Source: Eudoraea sp. (GTDB taxonomy: Bacteria; Bacteroidota; Bacteroidia; Flavobacteriales; Flavobacteriaceae). From it: DNA of 8,633 bases. The position numbers and the translations under genes were made by a program. Every line of letters starts with the position of its first letter. Position 1 is the stretch's first letter. The notes under the pieces were generated by a model that was not told the origin of the DNA, did no database searches, and saw only the letters and a list, made by a program, of their open reading frames with translations. This document shows positions 1 to 7,583 of the stretch, piece after piece. The stretch covers positions 1-8,633 of the forward strand of contig JABDPH010000357.1 of NCBI GenBank assembly GCA_013042925.1. The letters are read 5' to 3'.

Positions 1-2
1 AT

Positions 3-803
3 CAGGCAGCAAACTTTTCCGTAGGAGCCAATATTGGAATGATATTCATGATGGCGGTGGAACAGGAGTACGATGAATTGAATATGGCAATTAAATACTT
101 TCAGGATACGATGATGCGCATGCGATATTCTTCTATCCCAACAGTCTCTGCTCCTCATGGAATGTGCCTTGGGGGAGGTTGTGAGCTATCACTTCATGCC
201 GACAAAGTTGTTGCAGCTGCAGAATCTTATATAGGTTTGGTTGAATTCGGTGTTGGAGTAATTCCGGGAGGTGGGGGTTCCAAAGAAATGGCATTAAGAG
301 CGTCGGACACATTCAGAAAGAATGATGTAGAATTAAATGTACTACAGGAATACTTTCTAACCATTGGAATGGCCAAAGTATCTACATCAGCTTATGAAGC
401 ATATGACCTGGGAATCCTTCAAAAGGGAAAAGACATTGTTGTTGTAAACGAAGATCGTCAGATAGCAACAGCCAAGTCACATGCAAAACTTTTAGCTGAA
501 GCAGGGTATACTCAACCCATAAAAAGAAAAGATGTAAAGGTTTTGGGTAAGCAGGCCCTGGGTATGTTCCTTGTAGGTACGGATTCTATGGAAGCCGGGC
601 ACTATATAAGCGAACACGATAAAAAAATCGCAGATAAACTGGCATACGTAATGGCCGGAGGAGATTTATCTGAAGCAACTCTTGTCAGTGAACAATACTT
701 ATTGGATTTGGAACGAGAAGCTTTTTTATCGCTTTGTACAGAGAGAAAGACATTGGAACGAATTCAGCACATGTTAAAAACAGGTAAACCACTTAGAAAT
801 TAA
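3..803 (+). CDS. fadN: 3-hydroxyacyl-CoA dehydrogenase/enoyl-CoA hydratase, FadN type (C-terminal part only)
   Basis: Only the last 266 codons are present. The frame is open from base 3, before the first ATG at 39, and already reads NFSVGANIG, an internal motif of the hydratase domain, so the true start lies upstream of the window. Visible is the crotonase-fold enoyl-CoA hydratase domain. The segment GMCLGGGCELSLHAD carries the oxyanion-hole glycines and the first catalytic glutamate (codon 183-185). GLVEFGVGVIPGGGGS carries the second glutamate (codon 243-245). The end, ERIQHMLKTGKPLRN, is typical of the roughly 800-residue FadN family, in which an NAD-dependent 3-hydroxyacyl-CoA dehydrogenase precedes the hydratase. 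That N-terminal half is inferred, not seen. The enzyme would hydrate 2-enoyl-CoA and oxidise the resulting 3-hydroxyacyl-CoA in the cytoplasm. The stop codon is 4 bases before the thiolase start, so the two are surely cotranscribed. The hydratase assignment is firm; the fusion is likely from the C-terminal match and operon context. Confidence 0.9.
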   Translation, partial: QAANFSVGANIGMIFMMAVEQEYDELNMAIKYFQDTMMRMRYSSIPTVSAPHGMCLGGGCELSLHADKVVAAAESYIGLVEFGVGVIPGGGGSKEMALRASDTFRKNDVELNVLQEYFLTIGMAKVSTSAYEAYDLGILQKGKDIVVVNEDRQIATAKSHAKLLAEAGYTQPIKRKDVKVLGKQALGMFLVGTDSMEAGHYISEHDKKIADKLAYVMAGGDLSEATLVSEQYLLDLEREAFLSLCTERKTLERIQHMLKTGKPLRN

Positions 804-807
804 AAAA

Positions 808-1998
808 ATGAAAACAGCATATATCGTTAAGGCTTATAGAACAGCGGTTGGTAAAGCGCCAAGAGGATTATTCCGTTTTAAAAGACCTGATGAATTGGCG
901 GCAGAAACCATCGCTCATATGATGAAAGAGTTGCCACAATTGGATAAAAAAAGAATAGATGATGTTATTGTGGGCAATGCAATGCCGGAAGCCGAGCAAG
1001 GACTGAATATGGCTCGTCTGATATCTTTAATGGGGTTAGAAATAGATGATGTTCCAGGTGTTACGGTAAACAGATATTGCGCCTCTGGACTGGAAACCAT
1101 AGGTATTGCCACAGCGAAGATTCAGGCAGGCATGGCTGATTGTATCATAGCAGGAGGATCGGAAAGCATGAGTTATATTCCAATGGGAGGGTACAAACCA
1201 ACCCCCGATTACGAAATCGCTAAAGAAGGACATGAAGATTATTACTGGGGTATGGGATTAACAGCAGAAGCGGTTGCAAAGCAATTTAAGGTTTCAAGAG
1301 ATGATCAGGATGATTTTGCGTACAACTCCCATATGAAAGCATTAAAAGCCCAAAAGGAAAATAAGTTTCAGGAACAAATTGTACCTATAGAAGTAGAACA
1401 CACTTTTGTTAATCCTGCTGGTAAAAAAGAAACCAAAACGTACACTGTGAATAAGGATGAAGGCCCAAGAGCAGACACATCCAAAGAAGTTCTTGCCAAA
1501 TTGAGACCTGTATTTGCGGCGGATGGCAGTGTTACTGCAGGTAATTCTTCCCAAATGAGTGATGGTGCGGCGTTTGTTATGGTGATGAGTGAAGAAATGG
1601 TTAAGGAATTAAAATTGGAACCAATTGCCCGTTTGGTAAATTATGCCGCTGCGGGAGTAGAACCGCGCATTATGGGAATCGGTCCTGTAAAGGCAATCCC
1701 AAAGGCATTAAAACAAGCCGGTTTAAAGCAGGATGATATTTCATTAATAGAGCTTAATGAGGCTTTTGCATCTCAATCTCTCGCTGTACTAAGGGAGTTA
1801 AATCTTAATCAGGATCTTGTCAATGTAAATGGAGGAGCCATTGCACTTGGTCATCCCTTGGGTTGTACCGGTGCTAAACTTTCTGTACAATTATTTGATG
1901 AAATGCGAAAACGCGAGATGAAAGGTAAATACGGCATGGTAACTATGTGTGTGGGCACAGGCCAGGGTGCAGCCGGGATTTATGAGTTTTTAAATTAA
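808..1998 (+). CDS. fadA: Acetyl-CoA acyltransferase (3-ketoacyl-CoA thiolase)
   Basis: This is a complete 396-residue thiolase, the normal length for the family. It cleaves 3-ketoacyl-CoA with CoA to acetyl-CoA and an acyl-CoA shortened by two carbons, the last beta-oxidation step. All hallmark residues are present: the nucleophile Cys91 in VNRYCASGLE, the NEAF motif (317-320), His349 in GGAIALGHPLGCTGAK, and the second catalytic Cys381 in CVGTGQGAAG. The N-terminus MKTAYIVKAYRTAVGKA is the usual thiolase start, so the first ATG is accepted. The start follows the fadN stop after only four A residues, with no clear Shine-Dalgarno site, as is common in Bacteroidota; translational coupling is plausible. 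A biosynthetic acetoacetyl-CoA thiolase would share these motifs. The position between fadN and fadE favours the degradative role. Confidence 0.94.
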   Translation: MKTAYIVKAYRTAVGKAPRGLFRFKRPDELAAETIAHMMKELPQLDKKRIDDVIVGNAMPEAEQGLNMARLISLMGLEIDDVPGVTVNRYCASGLETIGIATAKIQAGMADCIIAGGSESMSYIPMGGYKPTPDYEIAKEGHEDYYWGMGLTAEAVAKQFKVSRDDQDDFAYNSHMKALKAQKENKFQEQIVPIEVEHTFVNPAGKKETKTYTVNKDEGPRADTSKEVLAKLRPVFAADGSVTAGNSSQMSDGAAFVMVMSEEMVKELKLEPIARLVNYAAAGVEPRIMGIGPVKAIPKALKQAGLKQDDISLIELNEAFASQSLAVLRELNLNQDLVNVNGGAIALGHPLGCTGAKLSVQLFDEMRKREMKGKYGMVTMCVGTGQGAAGIYEFLN

Positions 1999-2018
1999 TA
2001 ACATAAAAAACATATAAA

Positions 2019-3830
2019 ATGAGTACCGAAACAATAAACAAAGATATCTTACGTGGCGGTCAGTTTTTAGTAAAAAAAACAAATTGCGAAGATATTTTTA
2101 CACTGGAAGATCTGACCGAAGAGCAAAAAATGATGCGCGAAAGTACCAAGGATTTTGTGGATCGCGAACTCTGGGCGCATTGGGAAAAATTTGAAAATAA
2201 GGATTATGCCTATACTGAAGAGTGCATGCAGAAGGCAGGCGAAATGGGTTTGTTAAGTGTCGCTGTTCCGGAAGCATACGGAGGTTTGGGTATGGGATTT
2301 GTCTCCACAATGTTGGTATGTGATTATATCTCCGGAGCTACAGGTTCTTTTAGTACGGCTTTTGGAGCGCATACCGGTATAGGCACTATGCCAATAACTT
2401 TATATGGTACAGAAGAGCAAAAAAAGAAATATGTACCCAAACTGGCCTCAGGTGAATGGTTTGGAGCTTACTGCCTTACTGAGCCAGGTGCCGGATCAGA
2501 TGCAAATTCCGGTAAAACCAAGGCTGTTTTATCAAAAGATGAGAAGTATTATCACATAAGTGGACAAAAAATGTGGATTTCCAATGCGGGCTTCTGTAAG
2601 TTGTTTATTGTTTTTGCCAGAATTGAAGATGATAAAAACATTACAGGTTTTATTGTTGAAAATGATCCTGCGAATGGTATATCTATGGGAGATGAAGAAA
2701 AAAAGTTAGGCATTCACTCCTCCTCTACCCGACAGGTATTTTTTAGTGACACGAAAGTACCCGTTGAAAATATGCTTTCTGAGCGAGGGAATGGATTTAA
2801 AATCGCAATGAACGCCCTGAACATTGGAAGAATAAAGTTAGCGGCAGCTTGCCTTGAAGCACAAAGGAGAGTGCTCGGTGAGGCTGTTAATTACGCCAAC
2901 GAAAGGATTCAATTTAAAACTCCGATCATAAATTTCGGAGCTATTAAAGGAAAGGTTGCTCAAATGGCAGTGAATGCTTACGCAGGAGAATCTGCCTGCT
3001 ACAGAGCTGCAAAGAATATAGAAGACAGGATAGCCATACGTGTAGCAGAGGGTAATTCGCACCAGGAGGCCGAACTTAAAGGTGTAGAAGAATATGCCAT
3101 AGAATGTTCAATACTTAAGGTAGCGGTTTCTGAAGATGTCCAACAAACCTCTGATGAAGGCATTCAGATCTTTGGTGGAATGGGCTTTAGTGCCGATACC
3201 CCTATGGAAAAGGCCTGGAGAGATGCCCGTATATCACGTATTTATGAAGGAACCAACGAAATAAACAGGATGTTAGCGGTTGGTATGCTGGTTAAAAAAG
3301 CAATGAAAGGCCATGTAGACCTATTAGGACCGGCAACAAAGGTGGCTGAGGAGCTTATGGGAATTCCATCTTTTGATACTCCGGATTTTTCTGAGCTCTT
3401 TTCCGAGGAGAACGATATGATTGCAAGACTTAAGAAGGTATTTCTGATGGTCGCCGGAAGTGCTGTACAAAAATTTGGCACGGATCTGGAAAAACACCAA
3501 CAAGTATTATTAGCTGCATCAGACATATTAATAGAGATATATATGGCCGAATCTACCATTCTCAGAACGGAGAAAAATGCCCAAAGATTCGGGGAAGAAA
3601 ATCAAGCCACACAAATTGCAATGTCACGTCTTTATCTATACAACGCAGTGGATACAATTATTCAAAAAGGCAAGGAAGCAATTGTCTCATTTGCAGAAGG
3701 TGATGAACAACGAATGATGCTTATGGGATTAAAGCGATTCACAAAATATACGAATCAGCCTAATGTTGCTGCACTTAGAGAACAAATTGCGGATAAGATA
3801 GCTTCAGATAACGGTTACACTTTTGACTAA
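2019..3830 (+). CDS. fadE: Acyl-CoA dehydrogenase, long (about 600-residue) FadE/VLCAD-like form
   Basis: This is a complete 603-residue flavoprotein that oxidises acyl-CoA to trans-2-enoyl-CoA, passing electrons to an electron-transfer flavoprotein (not encoded here). The alpha-helical N-domain spans about 30-150. The beta domain contains the FAD/substrate signature YCLTEPGAGSD (151-161) and QKMWISNAG. The C-terminal helical domain carries QIFGGMGFSADTPMEKAWRD (383-402) and then RISRIYEGTNEINRM, in which Glu410 matches the catalytic base of medium- and short-chain enzymes. A further helical region of about 170 residues follows (about 435-603), as in Bacillus FadE and mitochondrial VLCAD/ACAD9, which suggests long-chain substrates; that specificity is inferred. 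The start is fixed by an in-frame TAA at 2004-2006 with no other ATG between, and the leader is A-rich without a Shine-Dalgarno site. It lies 20 bases after fadA and is the last gene of the operon. The unrelated E. coli-type FadE, about 800 residues long, is not meant. Confidence 0.93.
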   Translation: MSTETINKDILRGGQFLVKKTNCEDIFTLEDLTEEQKMMRESTKDFVDRELWAHWEKFENKDYAYTEECMQKAGEMGLLSVAVPEAYGGLGMGFVSTMLVCDYISGATGSFSTAFGAHTGIGTMPITLYGTEEQKKKYVPKLASGEWFGAYCLTEPGAGSDANSGKTKAVLSKDEKYYHISGQKMWISNAGFCKLFIVFARIEDDKNITGFIVENDPANGISMGDEEKKLGIHSSSTRQVFFSDTKVPVENMLSERGNGFKIAMNALNIGRIKLAAACLEAQRRVLGEAVNYANERIQFKTPIINFGAIKGKVAQMAVNAYAGESACYRAAKNIEDRIAIRVAEGNSHQEAELKGVEEYAIECSILKVAVSEDVQQTSDEGIQIFGGMGFSADTPMEKAWRDARISRIYEGTNEINRMLAVGMLVKKAMKGHVDLLGPATKVAEELMGIPSFDTPDFSELFSEENDMIARLKKVFLMVAGSAVQKFGTDLEKHQQVLLAASDILIEIYMAESTILRTEKNAQRFGEENQATQIAMSRLYLYNAVDTIIQKGKEAIVSFAEGDEQRMMLMGLKRFTKYTNQPNVAALREQIADKIASDNGYTFD

Positions 3831-3855
3831 GTGAATGCAATTTAATTTGAAATAG

Positions 3856-3882
3856 AAAAACCGCTCAATTGAGCGGTTTTTT
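3856..3882. terminator. Bidirectional intrinsic terminator between fadE and the DPP III gene
   Basis: The perfect palindrome CCGCTCAATTGAGCGG (3861-3876) is flanked by five A on the left and six T on the right. As RNA it folds into a 6-bp GC-rich stem (CCGCTC/GAGCGG) with an AATT loop, followed by a U-run on either strand. It lies 26 bases past the fadE stop and 37 bases past the stop of the convergent - strand peptidase gene, so it can serve both transcripts. Confidence 0.9.
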
Positions 3883-3919
3883 CATTTACCAACAAGGTAT
3901 TTACTTTTATATGATCAAT

Positions 3920-5941
3920 TCAATTTAGAACACCATAGGTTTCAGAGTAGTTTAACATCTGCTCTTCAAAACTTGCAGGTTGCATTACATTAACTTCAAT
4001 GATTTCACCTTCGTCATTAGCAGTCGGAACAAGTACAGGATTTACAAAACCACTATAGGGTGCAGACTTAAATTGTACATTTCTATCCAAAACTTCAGCG
4101 TGCAAGGCCTGATCAACTTTAACTCCATACCCTTCTACTAATTCCTGGGCAGCTTTGAAGTCACCTTCAGACTTTATCCTTTGAGTTTCACGTAATAATT
4201 CTCCAAATAATTCACGTAATGCTTCATAATCATTGATGTTGTAATATGTTTTACCATCCCTGTTTAATTTTTCTATAACATTGTCGGCTTCACCTTTTTC
4301 AAATGCCCATGCCGATACCCACTGCCTGTTCACCATATGATCTTCTTCTACATCATCCCCTAATTCAATTCGTATCAATTGCGTTATAAGACCATTTCTA
4401 ATATACCCATCGTAAGAGGCTTTGGCTGTTTCTTCCCAGTTTTCTACAAGACCCAATTCCTCTAACTTAGGATCCATAATAAAATAGAGTCCAATCAGGT
4501 CTGCTCTACCCTCTTCTATAGTTGATCTGTAATTCTTTAATGTCTCCTTGGGTTGACCAACACCAGGATTTATTTGTCCTGAAGCATGACCTATTACCTC
4601 ATGCAATGCTGTATGTAATTTATCTGCCAGTTTACCATATTTTTCTTCAAGCCTGATCTCCTCTTCATCATTGGCAAATTCTTTTAATCTACCACTCCCT
4701 CCTGCATTGTTATATGCATCAACTATATTTGCCAATGACACAGACTTACTTCCATGCTGCTGGCGTATCCAATTATTATTAGGGAGGTTTACCCCGATAG
4801 GCGTACTTGGGGAGGCATCACCGGCCTCTCCTGCAACATTTATAGTCTTATAAGAAACCCCGACCACATTGTCCTTTTTATGCTCTTCCATTAGGGTAGA
4901 GTTATCTTCAAACCACTGCGCATTCTCAGAAAGTACAGCCATTTTTCTGGACATGTCAAAATCGTTTATTTGAATGATGCTCTCATACGATCCTCTGTAA
5001 CCCTTAGGATCATTATAAACTTCTATAAAGCCATTTATCCAATCGATATTTCCTTGGGTTGAAGTCGCCCATTCTATAGCATAGGAATCCCATACGTCAA
5101 GACTTCCCGTTTTGTAATACTCGATCAGTAATCCTAAAGTTTTGGCTTGTTTTTCATTTTCTGCAACACCCTGCGCTTTCTCCAGCCATTTAATTACTTT
5201 GTCTATAGCCGCACCATACAATCCTCCCGACTTCCATACCTTTTCAACCAATTTGCCGTTCTCCTTCACCAGTGTAGAATTCAAACCAGTTTCTATTGGC
5301 TTGCCTTCCGGGCCTTTGTATGCGGTTTTATAGAATTCATCCACATCTGCATCGGTGATATCCGGAGCATAGAAATTAACCGCTGAGGAAGCTACATTAT
5401 CCACGCCTTTCTTTTTATTCACCTTTTTGCTATCCGCTTCATTAAAAATAACTTCAAAGGGCTCTCCTTTAAGTTCTGTATTTGTTTCTGCCAGTAAATA
5501 ATTCAAATATTCCTTAGAAAAACCAGGTTTTATTTTATCATTGGAGTAATGATGATGAATGCCATTTGAGAACCATACTCGTTTTAAATACACTTCAAAT
5601 GAGTTCCAGTCATAGGTGGATTTATCACCTGCATATTTGGTATAAATGTTTTCCAGTGCTTTCCTGATTTCAAGATTATGACGGTAGTTCTGATCCCATA
5701 TAATGTCCCTGCCGGCCAAACCAGCTTGTGTTAAGTAATAAACCAATTCTTTTTCTTTTAAGGCGAGTTCCTCAAAACCCGGGACCTGATATCGGAGTAC
5801 TCTGATGTCTGCAAATTGATCTACTACGTATTCAAATGCTTTATCATTGACAACAACAGTCTCCTCGGGCATTACTTTTTCCTTACAAGACCACATTACT
5901 AATATTACCAGAAAACTACTTACAACATGTTTCAATTTCAT
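3920..5941 (-). CDS. Dipeptidyl-peptidase III (peptidase family M49), predicted lipoprotein
   Basis: This 673-residue zinc metallopeptidase belongs to a family that removes dipeptides from the N-terminus of oligopeptides. It carries the M49-specific six-residue zinc motif HEVIGH (447-452), rather than the common HExxH, and the partner motif EEGRAD (476-481). By analogy with human and Bacteroides DPP III, His447, His452 and Glu477 bind zinc and Glu448 is catalytic. Other family landmarks are NGIHHHYS (126-133) and PIGVNLPNNNWIRQQHGSKS (381-400). The length matches the bacterial enzymes (about 675 residues). Residues 1-19 look like a lipoprotein signal: Lys2 and Lys4, a hydrophobic stretch 6-17, then Ser18-Cys19, followed by the charged KEK and later EE. 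This suggests lipid anchoring outside the cytoplasm, whereas eukaryotic DPP III is cytosolic. The start is fixed by an in-frame TAA at 5954-5956 on the coding strand. The gene is monocistronic here, divergent from the decarboxylase. The family is certain; the location is inferred. Confidence 0.93.
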   Translation of the reverse strand: MKLKHVVSSFLVILVMWSCKEKVMPEETVVVNDKAFEYVVDQFADIRVLRYQVPGFEELALKEKELVYYLTQAGLAGRDIIWDQNYRHNLEIRKALENIYTKYAGDKSTYDWNSFEVYLKRVWFSNGIHHHYSNDKIKPGFSKEYLNYLLAETNTELKGEPFEVIFNEADSKKVNKKKGVDNVASSAVNFYAPDITDADVDEFYKTAYKGPEGKPIETGLNSTLVKENGKLVEKVWKSGGLYGAAIDKVIKWLEKAQGVAENEKQAKTLGLLIEYYKTGSLDVWDSYAIEWATSTQGNIDWINGFIEVYNDPKGYRGSYESIIQINDFDMSRKMAVLSENAQWFEDNSTLMEEHKKDNVVGVSYKTINVAGEAGDASPSTPIGVNLPNNNWIRQQHGSKSVSLANIVDAYNNAGGSGRLKEFANDEEEIRLEEKYGKLADKLHTALHEVIGHASGQINPGVGQPKETLKNYRSTIEEGRADLIGLYFIMDPKLEELGLVENWEETAKASYDGYIRNGLITQLIRIELGDDVEEDHMVNRQWVSAWAFEKGEADNVIEKLNRDGKTYYNINDYEALRELFGELLRETQRIKSEGDFKAAQELVEGYGVKVDQALHAEVLDRNVQFKSAPYSGFVNPVLVPTANDEGEIIEVNVMQPASFEEQMLNYSETYGVLN
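5884..5941 (-). other. Predicted type II (lipoprotein) signal peptide of the DPP III protein
   Basis: The first 19 codons encode a positively charged start (Lys2, Lys4), a hydrophobic core VVSSFLVILVMW, and Ser18 before Cys19, the expected lipidation site. The lipobox M-W-S-C is not canonical, because Trp at -2 and Met at -3 are uncommon. Lys-Glu-Lys directly after the cysteine resembles the charged post-cysteine segments linked to surface export of lipoproteins in Capnocytophaga and Flavobacterium, but the match is loose. Confidence 0.7.
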
Positions 5942-5950
5942 GATTTTATA

Positions 5951-5955
5951 CCTTT
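5951..5955 (-). promoter_or_regulatory. Shine-Dalgarno-like site of the DPP III gene
   Basis: On the - strand, AAAGG lies 9 bases before the ATG. It is the only start in the window with a recognisable purine-rich ribosome-binding site at normal spacing, and it supports the chosen start, which an in-frame stop already limits. Confidence 0.5.
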
Positions 5956-5968
5956 AAATTTAATCCTA

Positions 5969-5976
5969 CAAATTTA
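5969..5976 (-). promoter_or_regulatory. Candidate -7 promoter element (TAnnTTTG) for the DPP III gene
   Basis: On the - strand the sequence TAAATTTG matches the Bacteroidota sigma-factor -7 consensus TAnnTTTG exactly and lies 27 bases before the start codon, giving a plausible short leader. No TTG is found at the expected -33 position about 19 bases upstream, so the promoter is only half supported. Confidence 0.4.
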
Positions 5977-6101
5977 GCGAAACATTACCGATTTGTTATA
6001 CTTGTCGACCATAAGTTTCAATATCTGACATCCGTTTTCCTTCCTTGTGCAATAAAAAAATAGCGCTTGTTTAACATACGCTAACTTTCTAATTTTAAAG
6101 C

Positions 6102-7535
6102 ATGGACAAACAACTATTAAAGGCTGCATATTCCCCCCAGGATTTCAGAGAAAACGCTCATCAATTAGTGGATATTCTGGCAGATCATCTGACTAAAACC
6201 ATAAACGGAACTTCATCAAAGGTTATTAACTGGGAAGTACCTTCGGAAGAATACAAATTTTGGAATGACTTTCTTTTGAATGGAAATCCTTCTGATCTTA
6301 ACAATGAAATTATAAAGAGGAGCATACACCTGCATCACCCTAACTATATGGGTCATCAGATAAGTCCGGTTGCTCCTGTGACCGGTCTCACAAGTATGTT
6401 AAATGCCATTCTTAACAATGGAATGGGTATCTATGAAATGGGAATGGCTCCAACTGCAATGGAGCGCGTTGTAATTGAACAATTATGCAAAGAAATTGGA
6501 TATGACAAAAAGGCCAATGGATTTTTGACCTCCGGCGGAACATTAGCAAATCTTACTGCTCTTCTTAGTGCACGCAAGAAAATAGCGCAGAATGATATTT
6601 GGGAAAAGGGCCATTCAGATAAGTTGGCAATAATGGTCTCCGAAGAGGCACATTACTGCATAGACAGAGCGGCAAGAATCATGGGGTTAGGGGAAAAGGG
6701 AATTGTAAAAATACCTGTAGATAAAAATTATGCCTTAAACACAAAATTATTAGAAGATGCCTACAACAAGACTATTTATGAAGGGTATGAAGTTATAGCC
6801 CTTGTTGGAAGTGCGCCTTCAACCGCTACAGGTATATATGACGATCTGGATATCCTCGGGAATTTTGCTCTCAAAAAAGGAATTTGGTTCCATATTGATG
6901 CCGCACATGGCGGAGGAGCTATCTTTTCATCAAAATACAAATCATTGCTAAAAGGAATGCAAAAGGCAGATTCTATTGTAATTGACGGACATAAAATGAT
7001 GATGATGCCTTCTATAACAACAGCTTTGTTATTTAAAGAAGGGATTGACTCACATAATACCTTCAGGCAAAAAGCAGATTATTTGCTTCAGGAGTCCATG
7101 GAGGAAGATTGGTATAATCTTGCAAAGCGAACCTTTGAATGCACAAAATACATGATGAGTCTTCATTGGTATACCTTACTTAAAATTTATGGTAAAGATA
7201 TATTTGATGAATTTGTTACAACCCTTTATGATCTGGGCCAAAGGTTTGGTAAAATCTTAGAATATGACACAAACTTTGAATTGGCCGTGAAGCCAATGTC
7301 GAATATCTTGTGCTTCAGATTTATTGAGAAAGACTCAGATCTGCCAATCCTTAATAAAATCAATTCCGGAATTCGTCAAAAACTTCTGGAAGAAGGTGAG
7401 TTTTATATCGTGCAAACAAAAATTAAAGGAATTATTTACCTGAGGGCTACTATTATGAATCCATTTACCACCGAGGAACATTTTTTAGCTTTACTAAAAA
7501 GGATAAGAGGTATGGCTAACCCAATGATTAAATAA
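6102..7535 (+). CDS. Group II pyridoxal-phosphate-dependent amino-acid decarboxylase, substrate unknown
   Basis: This complete 477-residue enzyme is of the glutamate/aromatic-amino-acid decarboxylase family (fold type I), which removes CO2 from an L-amino acid to give an amine. Visible landmarks are HHPNYMGHQISPVAP (78-92), SGGTLANLTAL (144-154, cofactor phosphate binding), SEEAHYCIDRAARIMGLG (180-197, with the ring-stacking His184), FHIDAAHGGG (263-272, with Asp266 facing the pyridine nitrogen) and IDGHKMMMMPS (294-304). Lys298 in the last of these is the Schiff-base lysine. The TFECTKYMMSLHWYTLLKIYG region aligns by eye better with glutamate/cysteine-sulfinate decarboxylases than with DOPA/tyrosine enzymes. 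Aspartate, glutamate, cysteine sulfinate, 2,4-diaminobutyrate and aromatic amino acids all remain possible substrates. The start is fixed by an in-frame TAA at 6096-6098. It stands alone on its strand, with no adjacent antiporter or partner enzyme to reveal its role. The family is certain; the substrate is open. Confidence 0.9.
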   Translation: MDKQLLKAAYSPQDFRENAHQLVDILADHLTKTINGTSSKVINWEVPSEEYKFWNDFLLNGNPSDLNNEIIKRSIHLHHPNYMGHQISPVAPVTGLTSMLNAILNNGMGIYEMGMAPTAMERVVIEQLCKEIGYDKKANGFLTSGGTLANLTALLSARKKIAQNDIWEKGHSDKLAIMVSEEAHYCIDRAARIMGLGEKGIVKIPVDKNYALNTKLLEDAYNKTIYEGYEVIALVGSAPSTATGIYDDLDILGNFALKKGIWFHIDAAHGGGAIFSSKYKSLLKGMQKADSIVIDGHKMMMMPSITTALLFKEGIDSHNTFRQKADYLLQESMEEDWYNLAKRTFECTKYMMSLHWYTLLKIYGKDIFDEFVTTLYDLGQRFGKILEYDTNFELAVKPMSNILCFRFIEKDSDLPILNKINSGIRQKLLEEGEFYIVQTKIKGIIYLRATIMNPFTTEEHFLALLKRIRGMANPMIK

Positions 7536-7583
7536 TGAAGTTAACGCGAGATGACAACTTTTTCTCAATATCCCTGATAAATG

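Noticed and set aside
39..41. ATG at 39 as the start of the hydratase gene
   Set aside because: The frame is open upstream to the window edge and encodes conserved hydratase residues (NFSVGANIG) before this Met, so it is internal.
3242..3559. 105-codon open frame on the - strand inside fadE
   Set aside because: It lies fully within the well-supported acyl-CoA dehydrogenase, has low-complexity Ser-rich content and no recognisable domain; it is a shadow frame. The other short antisense frames within fadA, fadE and the peptidase gene are rejected for the same reason.
6082..6089. TAACTTTC as a -7 promoter element for the decarboxylase gene
   Set aside because: It has one mismatch to TAnnTTTG, no TTG at the -33 position, and would leave an implausibly short leader of a few bases. 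TATACTTG (5997-6004) and TAAGTTTC (6012-6019) each also have one mismatch and no properly spaced -33 element.
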